In this document: positions 20,570 through 29,012 of the stretch, one piece after another
Numbering within the stretch: the first letter of the stretch is position 1
How the letters are laid out: the number at the start of each line of letters is the position of its first letter
Source of the DNA: Alphaproteobacteria bacterium
GTDB taxonomy: Bacteria; Pseudomonadota; Alphaproteobacteria; Rhodospirillales; Magnetospirillaceae
Direction: 5' to 3'
DNA: 47,079 nt
Assembly (NCBI GenBank): GCA_021325215.1
Contig: JAJPHO010000185.1
Coordinates: forward strand, 1-47,079
Position numbers and translations under genes: made by a program
Notes under the pieces: model-generated
Databases searched by the model: none
What the model was told of the DNA's origin: nothing
What the model saw: the letters and a program-made list of their open reading frames with translations, nothing else

Positions 20570-22846
20570 TCAGATCACCGGCTCGGTATAACGGCGGATC
20601 ACCGCGGCCAGATCGGGCGCCGAGATCGGCTTGGTCAAGAGATCGTCGAGGCCGGCGGCCATATATTGCGGTCGGTTCTCGGCGATGGCGTCGGCGGTCA
20701 GCCCGACCACCGGAATCTGCCCCCTGCCCCCCGGCAGAGTGCGGATCGCCCGGGTCGCCTCGATGCCGTCCATCTCGGGCATATGCATATCCATGATCAC
20801 CAAATCGAACTGCTGGCGGGTGACCTCGTGTACCGCCTGGCGGCCATTCAGCGCGAACACCACGTCATGGCCGATCCGACGCAGCATGCCGCCGATCACC
20901 AGGCGGTTCACCTCATCATCGTCGGCCAGCAGCAGGCGCCGCCTGACCACCGGCGGCGCCTTGGCCGCCAAAGCCGATTCGGCCTGCCGCATCTCGGCGG
21001 CCAGCACCCGCCCATCATTCTCGGGGAATGGCACGTCGAGCCAGAACACCGACCCCAGCCCCGGTTCGCTTTTCACCCCCACCGTACCGCCCATCGCCTC
21101 GGCGATGCGCTTCGAGATGGCCAGGCCCAGTCCGGTGCCGCCATGGCGCCGGGTGGTCGAGGCGTCGCCCTGAAAGAAGGGCTGGAACAGATGCGCGCGC
21201 GTCTCCTCGCTCATGCCGGGCCCGGAATCGCTGACCGAGACCTTCAGCCGCCGGTCCGCCCCCTCGCCCGAGGTCTCCACCAGCACCTCGATCCCGCCCA
21301 TCGCGGTGAATTTGATGGCGTTGGAAAGGAAGTTGTTGAGGATCTGCCGCAGCCGGTCGGGATCGCCCAGCCCGACCAGAGGACGCGGCAGGCCCGAGAC
21401 CGTCAGGCCGATGCCCTTGCTGGACGCGACGACCGACTGGATGTGGTGCAGATCGTCGATCACCGCCTTGAGGTCGAACGCGACGATGTCGACGGTCAGC
21501 TGCCCGGCGTCGATCTTCGAGAAATCGAGAATGTCGTTGAGCAGGCCCAGCAGCGCGCGGGCGCTGCGTTCCAGCAGGCTGACCTGTTCCTTCGCCTCGG
21601 CCGGCAGAGCGGAGGTGCGCAGCATCTCGACCATGCCGAGAATGCCCGAGAAGGGCGTGCGCAATTCATGGCTCATGGTGGCCAGGAAGCGGGATTTCGC
21701 CTGGTCGGCCGCCTGGGCGGTTTCCTTCTCGGCGGACAGCTCGCGCGAGAGGGCGGACAGTTTCTGATAGGAATAGCGCAGCGCGGTGACGCGGCGGCGG
21801 CTCTGCAGGATATAGGTGATGGCCCCGGCGATCAGGGTCAGGATCAGGGCGCCGGTGACGAACACCAGCCAGAAGGTCATGCCGGCCCGTTCGCGCATCG
21901 CCTGGAGATCGGGCACCGGAGTGAAATAGACCAGCCGCAGCCCGGAATCGCCGATCGGCCGCGCCGTCATCAGCGACGGAGTCGGGTCTTGCAGCAGATG
22001 CACCAGCGACACGGTCGCCAGCGAGCGGTCGGCCCGGATGTCGAGCACCGACAGAGCGGCCTGGCGGTAACGGTCCTGCAGGAAATCGGTGCCGAGGCCG
22101 GCAGCGGCGGAATCCGGCAGGTAATGCCACAGCGCCGCCTCGACGGTGGAGGCCACCGCCACGCCATATTCATCGACCAGGAAGGCCGCGTTGCGGGTGG
22201 TCAGATGGAACAGGTTGCGCATGTTGCGCTTGACCACGACGCCACCGACGAACTGGCCGTCGCGGTTGATCGCGCTGGAGAAATAGACGCCCGGAATGCC
22301 CGACGCGGTGCCGAAGGCGAATTGCCGCCCGCGTCCGCCATTCTGGATCGAGGTGTAGTACTGGCGGTTCCTGAGATCGGTGCCGACCACGCTCTTGTCG
22401 GACTGGTAATTGCTGGAGGCGACGCACAATCCGTTGGCGTCGAGCAGATAGAGGATGTCGATCTCCAGCTGGTCGGCCAGCTGGCGCAGCCTGTCATTGG
22501 CTTCCTGCAGGGCCGCTCCACGCGTCCTGGCGTCCTGCGGCCCGGTCAGCGGCGCGCGCAACACCAGGTCGCCGGACAGGGCTTCGGGGATGCTGGACAG
22601 GCGGCGGGTCTCGTCCTGCATGTTGCGGGCAAGGTTGGTGGCGATCTGATCCGCGCTGTCCCGGGTCCGCAGCACGAAATTGTCGATGTCGCGGGCGGTC
22701 AGCCAATGGACCAGCGAGCCGGCGAGGAAATACCAGCCGAGCAGCACCATCAGCAGACTGACCAGACTCAGGGCAGCGGACAGCCGCCGGAACCGGGGGT
22801 GGTGATCCTGCTGAGATTTGTCGCTGCCGGCGGCCGCCGTCACCAT
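20570..22846 (-). CDS. Hybrid sensor histidine kinase with periplasmic Cache-type domain and receiver
   Basis: A 758-residue inner-membrane sensor. Two membrane segments (about 24-47 and 323-347) enclose a 275-residue periplasmic region with the Cache-like motif DLRNRQYYTSIQNG (about 157-170) and the segment GVYFSSAINRDGQFVGGVVV, as in small-molecule (amino or carboxylic acid) sensors. A HisKA domain follows with MSHELRTP (H393), then HATPase_c with NFLSNAIKFT, DSGPGMS and GGTGLGLAI, and a C-terminal receiver with the acceptor aspartate in VIMDMHMPEMDG (near 683) and a conserved Lys in LLTKP. It is preceded by the HPt gene with a 7-base gap, and AAGGAG lies before the ATG. The ligand is unknown. 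Confidence 0.93.
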   Translation of the reverse strand: MVTAAAGSDKSQQDHHPRFRRLSAALSLVSLLMVLLGWYFLAGSLVHWLTARDIDNFVLRTRDSADQIATNLARNMQDETRRLSSIPEALSGDLVLRAPLTGPQDARTRGAALQEANDRLRQLADQLEIDILYLLDANGLCVASSNYQSDKSVVGTDLRNRQYYTSIQNGGRGRQFAFGTASGIPGVYFSSAINRDGQFVGGVVVKRNMRNLFHLTTRNAAFLVDEYGVAVASTVEAALWHYLPDSAAAGLGTDFLQDRYRQAALSVLDIRADRSLATVSLVHLLQDPTPSLMTARPIGDSGLRLVYFTPVPDLQAMRERAGMTFWLVFVTGALILTLIAGAITYILQSRRRVTALRYSYQKLSALSRELSAEKETAQAADQAKSRFLATMSHELRTPFSGILGMVEMLRTSALPAEAKEQVSLLERSARALLGLLNDILDFSKIDAGQLTVDIVAFDLKAVIDDLHHIQSVVASSKGIGLTVSGLPRPLVGLGDPDRLRQILNNFLSNAIKFTAMGGIEVLVETSGEGADRRLKVSVSDSGPGMSEETRAHLFQPFFQGDASTTRRHGGTGLGLAISKRIAEAMGGTVGVKSEPGLGSVFWLDVPFPENDGRVLAAEMRQAESALAAKAPPVVRRRLLLADDDEVNRLVIGGMLRRIGHDVVFALNGRQAVHEVTRQQFDLVIMDMHMPEMDGIEATRAIRTLPGGRGQIPVVGLTADAIAENRPQYMAAGLDDLLTKPISAPDLAAVIRRYTEPVI

Positions 22847-22853
22847 CTAGGGG

Positions 22854-23219
22854 CTACTCCTTGGCCAGATCGGTCATGACCGCGATGGCAGCGTCGAATT
22901 CGCTACGGATGATCGGGCCGAGGGCGGCGAGCTCGGCCCGGTCGATCGGCGGCGACCGCTCGATGCCGTCGCACAATTCGGCCAGGCGCACCAATCCGAG
23001 GCTGCGGGCACCGCTCTTGGCGGTATGGGCGACGCGCGCGAGATCGTCCGAGCGCCCTTCCGCCGCGGCGGCAAGCATGGCATCCCGCCGGGCCGGCGCA
23101 ACCGACAGCAAAGTGGCGATGATCTCGAGACCGGCGCCGCCGGTCTCCTCATCGAGGCGCTCATACAAGGCGCGGTCGAACAATTCCTTGTTCCGCCAAT
23201 CGGCGGTTCCGTTTCCCAT
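22854..23219 (-). CDS. Histidine phosphotransfer (HPt) protein
   Basis: A small helical phosphocarrier of 121 residues that would accept phosphate from the receiver of the adjacent hybrid kinase and pass it to a response regulator. The HPt motif AHTAKSGARSLGL includes the phospho-accepting H65, with the usual lysine two residues later and a glycine after. The ATG at 23219 has GGGGGA eight bases upstream; a second ATG at 23228 would add three residues. It is the first gene of a two-gene operon (HPt, then kinase). No output response regulator is encoded beside it, so the relay must end elsewhere. Confidence 0.88.
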   Translation of the reverse strand: MGNGTADWRNKELFDRALYERLDEETGGAGLEIIATLLSVAPARRDAMLAAAAEGRSDDLARVAHTAKSGARSLGLVRLAELCDGIERSPPIDRAELAALGPIIRSEFDAAIAVMTDLAKE

Positions 23220-23348
23220 GAAGCGCATCCCCCGGCATGACGCGTTTAGTGTAAATCTTGCTGCGTTTTTCGCGCCGCCTCAAGCCCGCTCATACAAGAA
23301 ACTAGGGGAGCGCGGCGTCCGGACGCTCAGTTCGGACGCGCGGTTCCG

Positions 23349-24461
23349 TTATCTGGCCCCGAACACGGTCTCGCCGAACAGGGCCTTATGCTCGTGCGGC
23401 GGAGCGCGCCAATATTGCGGCGGGGCCTCGACCTCGGCCCCCAGTGCAGCCGCGGCGTGCCAGCCCCAGCGCGGGTCGTAGAGCATCGCTCGGGCCAGGG
23501 CGACGAAGTCGGCCTTGCCCTCGGCGATGATGTCCTCGGCCTGTTGCGGATCGGTGATCAGCCCGACCGAGACGACCGGCAGACCGGTCTCGCTTTTGAT
23601 CTTCTCGGCGAAGGGCACCTGATAGCTCGGCCCGACCGGAATCTTCTGGGCCGGAGAAACACCGCCCGAAGACACGTCGATCCAATCCACCCCGCGCTTT
23701 TTCAGCTCCTGGGCAAAAGCGACGGTCTGCTCCGGGTCCCAGCCGCCTTCGACCCAGTCGGTGGCCGAGACCTTGACCCCGATCGGCTTGCCGGCCGGGA
23801 ACGCGGCCCGCACCGCATCATAGACCTCGAGCGGAAAGCGCATGCGGTTTTCCAGCGGGCCGCCATAAGTGTCGGTGCGCTTATTCGCGATCGGCGACAG
23901 GAACTGGTGCAGCAGATATCCATGCGCGCCGTGCAGTTCGATGGCGTCGAAGCCCAGCCGGTCGGCGCGCCTGGCCGAAGCGACGAAGGCGTCGCGAACC
24001 CGCGTCAACCCCGCCTCGTCAAGCGCCACGGGCGGCACCTCGCCGTCCTTGTGCGGTACGGCGGAGGGCGCGAAGGTGGTCCAGCCGCCTTCCGACACGG
24101 GAATCTGCTGACCGCCCTTCCACGGCACATGGCTCGAGGATTTGCGCCCGGCATGGCCGAGCTGGATGGTCAGCTTGGCACCGGAATATTTGCGCATCAT
24201 CTCGACCACAGGCTTCAGCGCCGCCTCGGTGGCGTCGTCCCACAGGCCGAGGCAACCCGGGGTGATGCGGCCCTCCGGCTCGACGCCGGTGGCTTCGAGC
24301 ACCACCATCGAGGCGCCGGACAGCGCCATCGCGCCGAGATGGATCATGTGCCAGTCCGTGGCTTTTCCATCCACCGCCGAATATTGGCACATGGGCGAGA
24401 CCAGGATGCGGTTGGACAGGGTCAGGCCCTTCAGCGTGTAGGGAGAGAACAGTTTGCTCAC
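23349..24461 (-). CDS. Old Yellow Enzyme family NADH:flavin oxidoreductase (YqjM type)
   Basis: A 370-residue FMN-dependent ene-reductase. The short PMCQYSA motif near residue 25 carries the cysteine that tunes FMN in YqjM-type enzymes. The motifs QLGHAGRKSSS and ELHGAHGYLLHQFLSP carry the substrate-binding histidines, and FVALARAMLYDPRWG near the C-terminus contacts the flavin. It probably reduces activated alkenes or nitro compounds in the cytoplasm. The GTG at 24461 is chosen because AAGGAG lies eight bases upstream and homologues begin at this point (KLFSPYTLKGLTLSNRI). The GTG overlaps the TGA of a short upstream ORF. The gap on its 3' side (23229-23348) contains only a GCGTCCGGACGC palindrome. 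Confidence 0.93.
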   Translation of the reverse strand: MSKLFSPYTLKGLTLSNRILVSPMCQYSAVDGKATDWHMIHLGAMALSGASMVVLEATGVEPEGRITPGCLGLWDDATEAALKPVVEMMRKYSGAKLTIQLGHAGRKSSSHVPWKGGQQIPVSEGGWTTFAPSAVPHKDGEVPPVALDEAGLTRVRDAFVASARRADRLGFDAIELHGAHGYLLHQFLSPIANKRTDTYGGPLENRMRFPLEVYDAVRAAFPAGKPIGVKVSATDWVEGGWDPEQTVAFAQELKKRGVDWIDVSSGGVSPAQKIPVGPSYQVPFAEKIKSETGLPVVSVGLITDPQQAEDIIAEGKADFVALARAMLYDPRWGWHAAAALGAEVEAPPQYWRAPPHEHKALFGETVFGAR

Positions 24462-24571
24462 GGCGTGGTCTCCTTGCGGCGGATGGTCAGGAACAGCGAG
24501 GCGAAGATACTGGCGCCGCCGACCCAACCCAGGGCGCCAACCGATGAGTGTGCGACATGATCGAACTCCAT
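24458..24571 (-). CDS. Possible 37-residue single-span membrane peptide
   Basis: A short ORF starting MEFDHVAHSS and ending TIRRKETTP. Its middle (about residues 10-31) is an uncharged stretch rich in Gly, Ala, Val, Leu and Phe, and it is followed by RRK, which fits one membrane helix with a positive-inside end. Its TGA overlaps the GTG start of the Old Yellow Enzyme gene (GTGA), and the enzyme's Shine-Dalgarno lies inside it, so the two would be translationally coupled. The ATG itself has no good ribosome-binding site. I do not recognise a family. It could be only a leader. Confidence 0.4.
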   Translation of the reverse strand: MEFDHVAHSSVGALGWVGGASIFASLFLTIRRKETTP

Positions 24572-24674
24572 TGTTCGGAAGGAACATGGCGTAAACCTAC
24601 GCCGATGGAGCGATCGAAAAACAATCCGTCATTCATAACACCGCGGACATTTAATTCCGCAATCCGGAAAGTGA

Positions 24675-24708
24675 TTGGAAGCATGTAGAGCGCGCATATA
24701 GAATGCGC
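24675..24708 (+). promoter_or_regulatory. ccdAB promoter with overlapping operator
   Basis: TTGGAA (24675-24680) and TAGAAT (24699-24704, spacing 18) form a plausible sigma-70 promoter; TATAGA at 24697 is an alternative -10. The -10 lies inside an inverted repeat GCGCAT-ATAGA-ATGCGC (24692-24708), followed by a further GCGCATAG. This suits autorepression by the CcdA-CcdB complex, the usual arrangement in this family. Confidence 0.5.
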
Positions 24709-24727
24709 ATAGACTATGGAGGCAAAA

Positions 24728-24967
24728 ATGGACAGCGCTCTTCCGCCTCGACGGCGCGGCACTAATCTGACCATCGATCCGACCCTGGTGGCCGAGGGAA
24801 AGACTGCCGGCTTGAACCTATCCAAGATAGCCGAGGATGCCATTCGGCTGGCTCTACGCTCCAAGCAGCAAGAGCAGTGGCTGAAGGAAAATGCGGAAGC
24901 CATCGAGGCCTATAATCGCCGCATCGAAGAACACGGCGTCTTCAGCGATGGGCTGCGCCGGTTCTGA
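24728..24967 (+). CDS. ccdA: CcdA-type antitoxin
   Basis: A 79-residue antitoxin. Its N-terminal half (LTIDPTLVAEGKTAGLNLSK) is the ribbon-helix-helix DNA-binding and dimerisation region that represses its own operon. The C-terminal tail (about 45-79, QQEQWLKENAEAIEAYNRRI and the following residues) is the CcdB-binding segment, normally disordered and cut by Lon. The ATG at 24728 is chosen because GGAGG lies seven bases before it; the ATG at 24716 overlaps that site. The stop codon overlaps the ccdB start by one base (TGATG). Confidence 0.92.
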   Translation: MDSALPPRRRGTNLTIDPTLVAEGKTAGLNLSKIAEDAIRLALRSKQQEQWLKENAEAIEAYNRRIEEHGVFSDGLRRF

Positions 24968-25275
24968 TGGCTCAGTTCGACTTTTATGAATATGCCGGCC
25001 CGAACCGGTCCGTAGCGTACCTGCTCGATGTCCAATCCAACCTGTTGCAGGGGCTGGCCACCCGCTTGGTCATCCCGCTCGTCAAGCTCGAGCACTTTGG
25101 TCCGCCGATGAAGAAGCTCAACCCGGTATTCACCATAGAGGGTGAAGAGCACGTATTGGCAACGTCGGAGATCGCCGGCATTCCGATCAAAGCTCTAGGC
25201 CGCCGCGCGGGCACGCTGCATGCCCGCAGCCCCGAGATCAAAGGCTCGATCGATTTTCTTCAGGATGGATATTGA
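24967..25275 (+). CDS. ccdB: CcdB-type gyrase-poisoning toxin
   Basis: A 102-residue toxin of the CcdB family, whose F-plasmid member traps DNA gyrase on cut DNA. The start AQFDFYEYAG, the segment LLDVQSNLLQGLATRLVIPL and the middle EEHVLATSEIAGIP align by eye with CcdB. In F CcdB the last three residues, WGI, are essential for killing. Here the end reads FLQDGY, so the Trp is an Asp and the final Ile a Tyr; the Gly is kept. It may still be toxic, as chromosomal homologues vary, but this cannot be read from sequence. The gene ends 12 bases before the 3' end of a tRNA gene. Confidence 0.92.
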   Translation: MAQFDFYEYAGPNRSVAYLLDVQSNLLQGLATRLVIPLVKLEHFGPPMKKLNPVFTIEGEEHVLATSEIAGIPIKALGRRAGTLHARSPEIKGSIDFLQDGY

Positions 25276-25287
25276 TTTCCGGAGAGA

Positions 25288-25362
25288 TGGTGGGCGCTAC
25301 AGGGATTGAACCTGTGACCCCATCCGTGTGAAGGATGTGCTCTCCCGCTGAGCTAAGCGCCC
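25288..25362 (-). tRNA. tRNA-Val (CAC)
   Basis: The minus strand folds as a 75-base cloverleaf. It has acceptor stem GGGCGCT/AGCGCCC, D-arm GCTC/GAGC, anticodon stem CATCC/GGATG with loop TTCACAC (anticodon CAC), T-arm ACAGG/CCTGT with loop TTCAATC, and an encoded CCA end. It reads GUG valine codons. Confidence 0.97.
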
Positions 25363-25459
25363 ATCTCTTCCGGCAAGGAGGGCGGTGTTATAAAAGCGTG
25401 GACCAGGGCTGTCAAGCGCGCATCTTGGAAAGCGCGCATCGGCCGCCTATCTCTTGGCC

Positions 25460-26467
25460 ATGATCGCCTATTCCCTTCTCGACCTTTCCCCCGTCCCGCA
25501 AGGCTCGACGCCGTCCCAGGCCCTGGCCAACACGCTGGATCTGGCTCAGCACGCCGAACGCTGGGGCTATACCCGCTATTGGCTGGCCGAGCATCACAAC
25601 ATGCCCGGCATCGCCAGCGCCGCCACCTCGGTGGTGATCGGCCATGTCGCCCAGGGCACCAAGACCATCCGCGTCGGCGCCGGCGGCATCATGCTGCCTA
25701 ACCATGCCCCGCTGGTGATCGCCGAGCAGTTCGGCACGCTGGACGCCCTGTTCCCCGGCCGCATCGATCTGGGCCTGGGCCGCGCGCCCGGTTCGGACCA
25801 GATCACCGCCCGGGCGCTGCGCCGCCACCTGAACGAAAGCGTCGACGATTTCCCGCGCAACGTTCTCGAGCTGCTGGCCTATTTCGAGCCGTCCGAGCCC
25901 AACCAGCCGGTCCGCGCCGTGCCGGGCGACGGGTCGCGCGTGCCGGTGTGGATCTTGGGCTCCAGCCTGTTCGGCGCGCAGCTGGCGGCGATGCTGGGAC
26001 TGCCCTACGCCTTCGCCTCGCATTTCGCGCCCGACGCGCTGATCGAGGCGATCCATGTCTACCGTACCCGCTTTAAGCCGTCGGACCATCTCGACAAGCC
26101 GCATGTGATGGCGGGGTTCAACATCTTCGCCGCCCCGACCGACGAGGAAGCCGCCTATCTGTTCACCTCGCAGCAGCAGGCTTTCGCCAATCTGCGCCGC
26201 GGCCAGCCGGGCCTTCTGCCCCCGCCGGTCGAGGATCTGACCACCGTGCTGGCGCCCGCCGAGATCGCCATGGTCGACAACACGCTGAAATACCGCGCGG
26301 TCGGCTCGCCCGAGACGGTGAAGCGGAAATTCGCCCAGTTCATTGCCGAGACCGGTGTCGACGAAGTGATGATCACCGGCAATATGCATGACCATCAGAA
26401 AAGGCTGCGCTCATTCGAGATCGCGGCGGAAATCGCCGGAGCACACTTGCGGGCGGCCGCGGAGTAA
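25460..26467 (+). CDS. LLM class flavin-dependent oxidoreductase (luciferase-like monooxygenase)
   Basis: A 335-residue TIM-barrel protein of the bacterial luciferase-like group, close to the YhbW/MsnO8-type proteins. Diagnostic parts are the start [12 protein letters not shown], the segment [19 protein letters not shown] (about 42-60), the flavin-site region [20 protein letters not shown] and [15 protein letters not shown]. Such proteins use reduced FMN and oxygen; the substrate is unknown here. The ATG at 25460 is preferred to a TTG two codons upstream. Downstream lies a GC-rich hairpin and then msrB. Confidence 0.9.
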   Translation: MIAYSLLDLSPVPQGSTPSQALANTLDLAQHAERWGYTRYWLAEHHNMPGIASAATSVVIGHVAQGTKTIRVGAGGIMLPNHAPLVIAEQFGTLDALFPGRIDLGLGRAPGSDQITARALRRHLNESVDDFPRNVLELLAYFEPSEPNQPVRAVPGDGSRVPVWILGSSLFGAQLAAMLGLPYAFASHFAPDALIEAIHVYRTRFKPSDHLDKPHVMAGFNIFAAPTDEEAAYLFTSQQQAFANLRRGQPGLLPPPVEDLTTVLAPAEIAMVDNTLKYRAVGSPETVKRKFAQFIAETGVDEVMITGNMHDHQKRLRSFEIAAEIAGAHLRAAAE

Positions 26468-26488
26468 CGCATCTAGGAAGGACTCCCC

Positions 26489-26506
26489 CGGCCGCAACTG
26501 CGGCCG
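26489..26506 (+). terminator. GC-rich hairpin after the LLM oxidoreductase gene
   Basis: CGGCCGCA-AC-TGCGGCCG is a perfect inverted repeat 22 bases past the stop at 26467 and before msrB. It lacks a T-run. A second weaker stem (GCCGGC/GCCGGC near 26560-26580) follows, so it may act as a partial terminator or as transcript-end protection. Confidence 0.4.
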
Positions 26507-26602
26507 CGCGCTGCCGATGGCCGGGGTTCACAGGCAACATAGCTTGGCGCGGAAGCCCAGCCGGCTACAAGCCGGCGCCCGGCGCCTGAGGGACTAAAAA
26601 AC

Positions 26603-27001
26603 ATGTCCAAGCAGAAGATTCATAAGACCGACGCCGAATGGCGCGAGCAATTGACGCCCGAGCAGTACCGCGTCGCCCGCCAGAAGGGCACCGAGCGCCC
26701 TTACACCGGCGACTATGAACAGACCTGGGCGGCCGGCAAATATCGCTGCATCGGCTGCGGCCAGGAGCTGTTCGAGTCCGACACCAAATTCGATGCCGGC
26801 TGCGGCTGGCCGAGCTTCTACCAGCCTTCGGACCATGAGGCGATCGACGAGCATATCGATCTGACCCATGGCATGCGCCGGGTCGAAGTGGTCTGCTCGG
26901 CCTGCGAATCCCACCTCGGCCATGTCTTCCCGGACGGCCCGCAGCCGACCGGCCTGCGCTATTGCATCAATTCGGCGTCGCTGAAGTTCGAGCCGAAATA
27001 A
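26603..27001 (+). CDS. msrB: Peptide-methionine (R)-S-oxide reductase MsrB
   Basis: A 132-residue repair enzyme that reduces methionine R-sulfoxide in proteins. Two CxxC pairs bind zinc (C49/C52 in CIGC and C98/C101 in CSAC). The catalytic cysteine is C121 in [11 protein letters not shown], and C67 in AGCGWPSFY is the likely resolving residue. The family signatures GCGWPSF and SHLGHVF are intact. It ends 3 bases from the stop of the convergent cytochrome gene. Confidence 0.97.
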   Translation: MSKQKIHKTDAEWREQLTPEQYRVARQKGTERPYTGDYEQTWAAGKYRCIGCGQELFESDTKFDAGCGWPSFYQPSDHEAIDEHIDLTHGMRRVEVVCSACESHLGHVFPDGPQPTGLRYCINSASLKFEPK

Positions 27002-27004
27002 GCC

Positions 27005-27481
27005 TCAGTTCCCGGGCGGCGGCGTGAAATCCTGATCGGGAAAAGCGCCGGCGTCGGGGCTGCGGATCACCACCTGCGGGTTGCCGGTACCGGCATGGCA
27101 GCTGTTGCACCCCTCATTGAGCGCCTGATAGGCGGCTTTAAAGGCCTTGGCGTCCTGGGCCTTGATCGCCGCATCGAGCTGAGCGAGCGGTTCCGCCACC
27201 GTCACCTGGATCATGTCGGCGACCTTCTGCCCCTGATAATCGGGGATCGCCGCCGCCCAGCGGCGAAAAATACCCTGCAGGTTGCGGCGCTCATAATCGG
27301 CGAAAGCCCAGTTTCCGGCCTGGCCGGCCAGCCCCAGCTTGAGATGGCGCGGCTGGACCAGCGCGTTCATCACGTCGCTGGTCAGCAGCCGGAACGGCGG
27401 AGGATCGGCCGGCGGATCGGCGGCGAGGACCGGAGCAGCGAGAGAAACAGTGAGGCAAAGCGCGATGAGGCGTCGAAACAT
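27005..27481 (-). CDS. Periplasmic c-type cytochrome (cytochrome c-556-like)
   Basis: A 158-residue exported protein. Residues 1-20 form a signal peptide cleaved after LAA-PVLA. One haem-binding motif, CNSCH (125-129), lies near the C-terminus, with no early Met ligand obvious, which fits the four-helix cytochrome c-prime/c-556 fold. Its role is probably electron transfer or small-gas binding in the periplasm. It stands alone and converges on msrB. The 174-base gap on its 5' side (27482-27655) separates it from divergent glmU; I see no gene there. Confidence 0.85.
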   Translation of the reverse strand: MFRRLIALCLTVSLAAPVLAADPPADPPPFRLLTSDVMNALVQPRHLKLGLAGQAGNWAFADYERRNLQGIFRRWAAAIPDYQGQKVADMIQVTVAEPLAQLDAAIKAQDAKAFKAAYQALNEGCNSCHAGTGNPQVVIRSPDAGAFPDQDFTPPPGN

Positions 27482-27664
27482 GAGCGGTTTCCTGTGGTTG
27501 GCGCGCGGATTATCGCGGCCAAGCGGAAAATCCTCTCACGAATAATTCCAATCAGTCGGTCACGCTTTTCCGATTACCGCCAAAACAGCAAGAATCCCCC
27601 TTCGTAATGATCCGAAATAAACTTTGACTGGCCGGAGTCGGGGCCTTGTGGCAGGTTGCGCCGC

Positions 27665-29008
27665 ATGATGAATAACAGCATCGCCGCCATTCTATTGGCC
27701 GCCGGCCAGGGAACGCGGATGAAGTCCGCGAAGCCCAAGGTCATGCACGCATTGGCCGGACGGCCGATGATCCTCCATCTGCTCGACATGGTCCGCTCGC
27801 TCGATGTCGGACAGAGTGTCGTCGTGACCGGTCCGGGCATGGACGAGATCACCGCCGCCGTCGCCCCGGTTCCCACCGTCCTGCAGCAGGAGCGCCTGGG
27901 CACCGCCCATGCGGTCGCCCAGGCCAAGCCGCTGCTGAAGGATTTCCAGGGCACCGTGCTGGTGCTCTATGGCGACACGCCGCTGATCACCCCGGCCACC
28001 ATCCAAGCCATGCTGGAACGCCGCTCCCAGGCGCCGCATCCGGCTGTGGTGGTGCTCGGCTTCCGCCCGAAGAACGGCGGCGAATATGGCCGCCTGGTGT
28101 TCGGCGCCAACGGACTGCAGGCCATCGTCGAATATAAGGACGCGACGCCCGAACAGCGCGCCATCCCGCTGTGCAATTCCGGCGTCATGGCGATCGACGG
28201 CAAGCATCTGTTCAGCCTGATCGACCGCATCGGCAACGACAACGCCAAGGGCGAGTTCTATCTGACCGACATCGTCAAGCTGGCGGTGGCGCAGGGTCTG
28301 ACCTGTTCTTACGTCGAAGCGGAAGAAGAAGAGCTGCTGGGCGTCAATTCGCGCGCCGAGCTGGCCGAAGCCGAGGCGCTGGTGCAGCGCCGCCTGCGCG
28401 CCAAGGCCATGGCCGGCGGCGTCACCCTGACCGATCCCAATTCGGTCACTCTGAACTGGGACACCGAGCTGGGCCAGGACGTCACCATCGGCCCGAACGT
28501 GGTGTTCGCCGACGGCGTCAAGGTCGCCAGCGACGTCGAGATCCGCGCCTTTTGCCATCTCGAAGGCGTCACCATCGCCTCGGGCGCGCAGATCGGCCCG
28601 TTCGCCCGCCTGCGCCCCGGCGCCGAGATCGGCGAGAACGCCCATATCGGCAATTTCGTCGAGATCAAGAAGGCCAGTGTCGAAGCCGGCGCCAAGGTCA
28701 ATCACCTGACCTATATCGGCGATGCGCGGATCGGCGCGGGCGCCAATATCGGCGCGGGCACCATCACCTGCAATTATGACGGCTTCGGCAAGTACCACAC
28801 CGACATCGGCGCCGGGGCCTTCGTAGGCTCCAACAGCGCGCTGGTCGCCCCCGTCACGATCGGCGACGGCGCCATCGTCGGCGCCGGCTCGGTGATCACC
28901 AAGGACGTCGCCCCCGAGGCGCTGGCCGTGGCCCGCAATCACCAGATGGAACTTCCCGGCTGGGCCGAGACCTTCCGCGACAAAATGAAGCATCTGAAGA
29001 AGAGGTAA
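27665..29008 (+). CDS. glmU: Bifunctional N-acetylglucosamine-1-phosphate uridyltransferase/glucosamine-1-phosphate acetyltransferase
   Basis: A 447-residue enzyme making UDP-GlcNAc, the precursor of peptidoglycan and lipid A. The N-terminal uridyltransferase half has LLAAGQGTRMKSAKPKVMH (about 8-26) and GTAHAVAQA. The C-terminal half is a left-handed beta helix of hexapeptide repeats ending with GAGTITCNYDGFGKYHT and GAGSVITKDV, the acetyltransferase active site. Two adjacent ATG codons start it (27665, 27668). glmS follows after four bases, so consecutive pathway steps are co-transcribed. Confidence 0.97.
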   Translation: MMNNSIAAILLAAGQGTRMKSAKPKVMHALAGRPMILHLLDMVRSLDVGQSVVVTGPGMDEITAAVAPVPTVLQQERLGTAHAVAQAKPLLKDFQGTVLVLYGDTPLITPATIQAMLERRSQAPHPAVVVLGFRPKNGGEYGRLVFGANGLQAIVEYKDATPEQRAIPLCNSGVMAIDGKHLFSLIDRIGNDNAKGEFYLTDIVKLAVAQGLTCSYVEAEEEELLGVNSRAELAEAEALVQRRLRAKAMAGGVTLTDPNSVTLNWDTELGQDVTIGPNVVFADGVKVASDVEIRAFCHLEGVTIASGAQIGPFARLRPGAEIGENAHIGNFVEIKKASVEAGAKVNHLTYIGDARIGAGANIGAGTITCNYDGFGKYHTDIGAGAFVGSNSALVAPVTIGDGAIVGAGSVITKDVAPEALAVARNHQMELPGWAETFRDKMKHLKKR

Positions 29009-29012
29009 GAGC

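Noticed and set aside
20513-22879. A 788-codon plus-strand open frame
   Set aside because: Antisense to the hybrid histidine kinase, whose motifs are all present. No domain is visible in the shadow.
25276-25460. Genomic island boundary at tRNA-Val
   Set aside because: A ccdAB pair next to a tRNA gene is suggestive, but no integrase or phage gene is present, and I found no repeat of the tRNA 3' end in the window.
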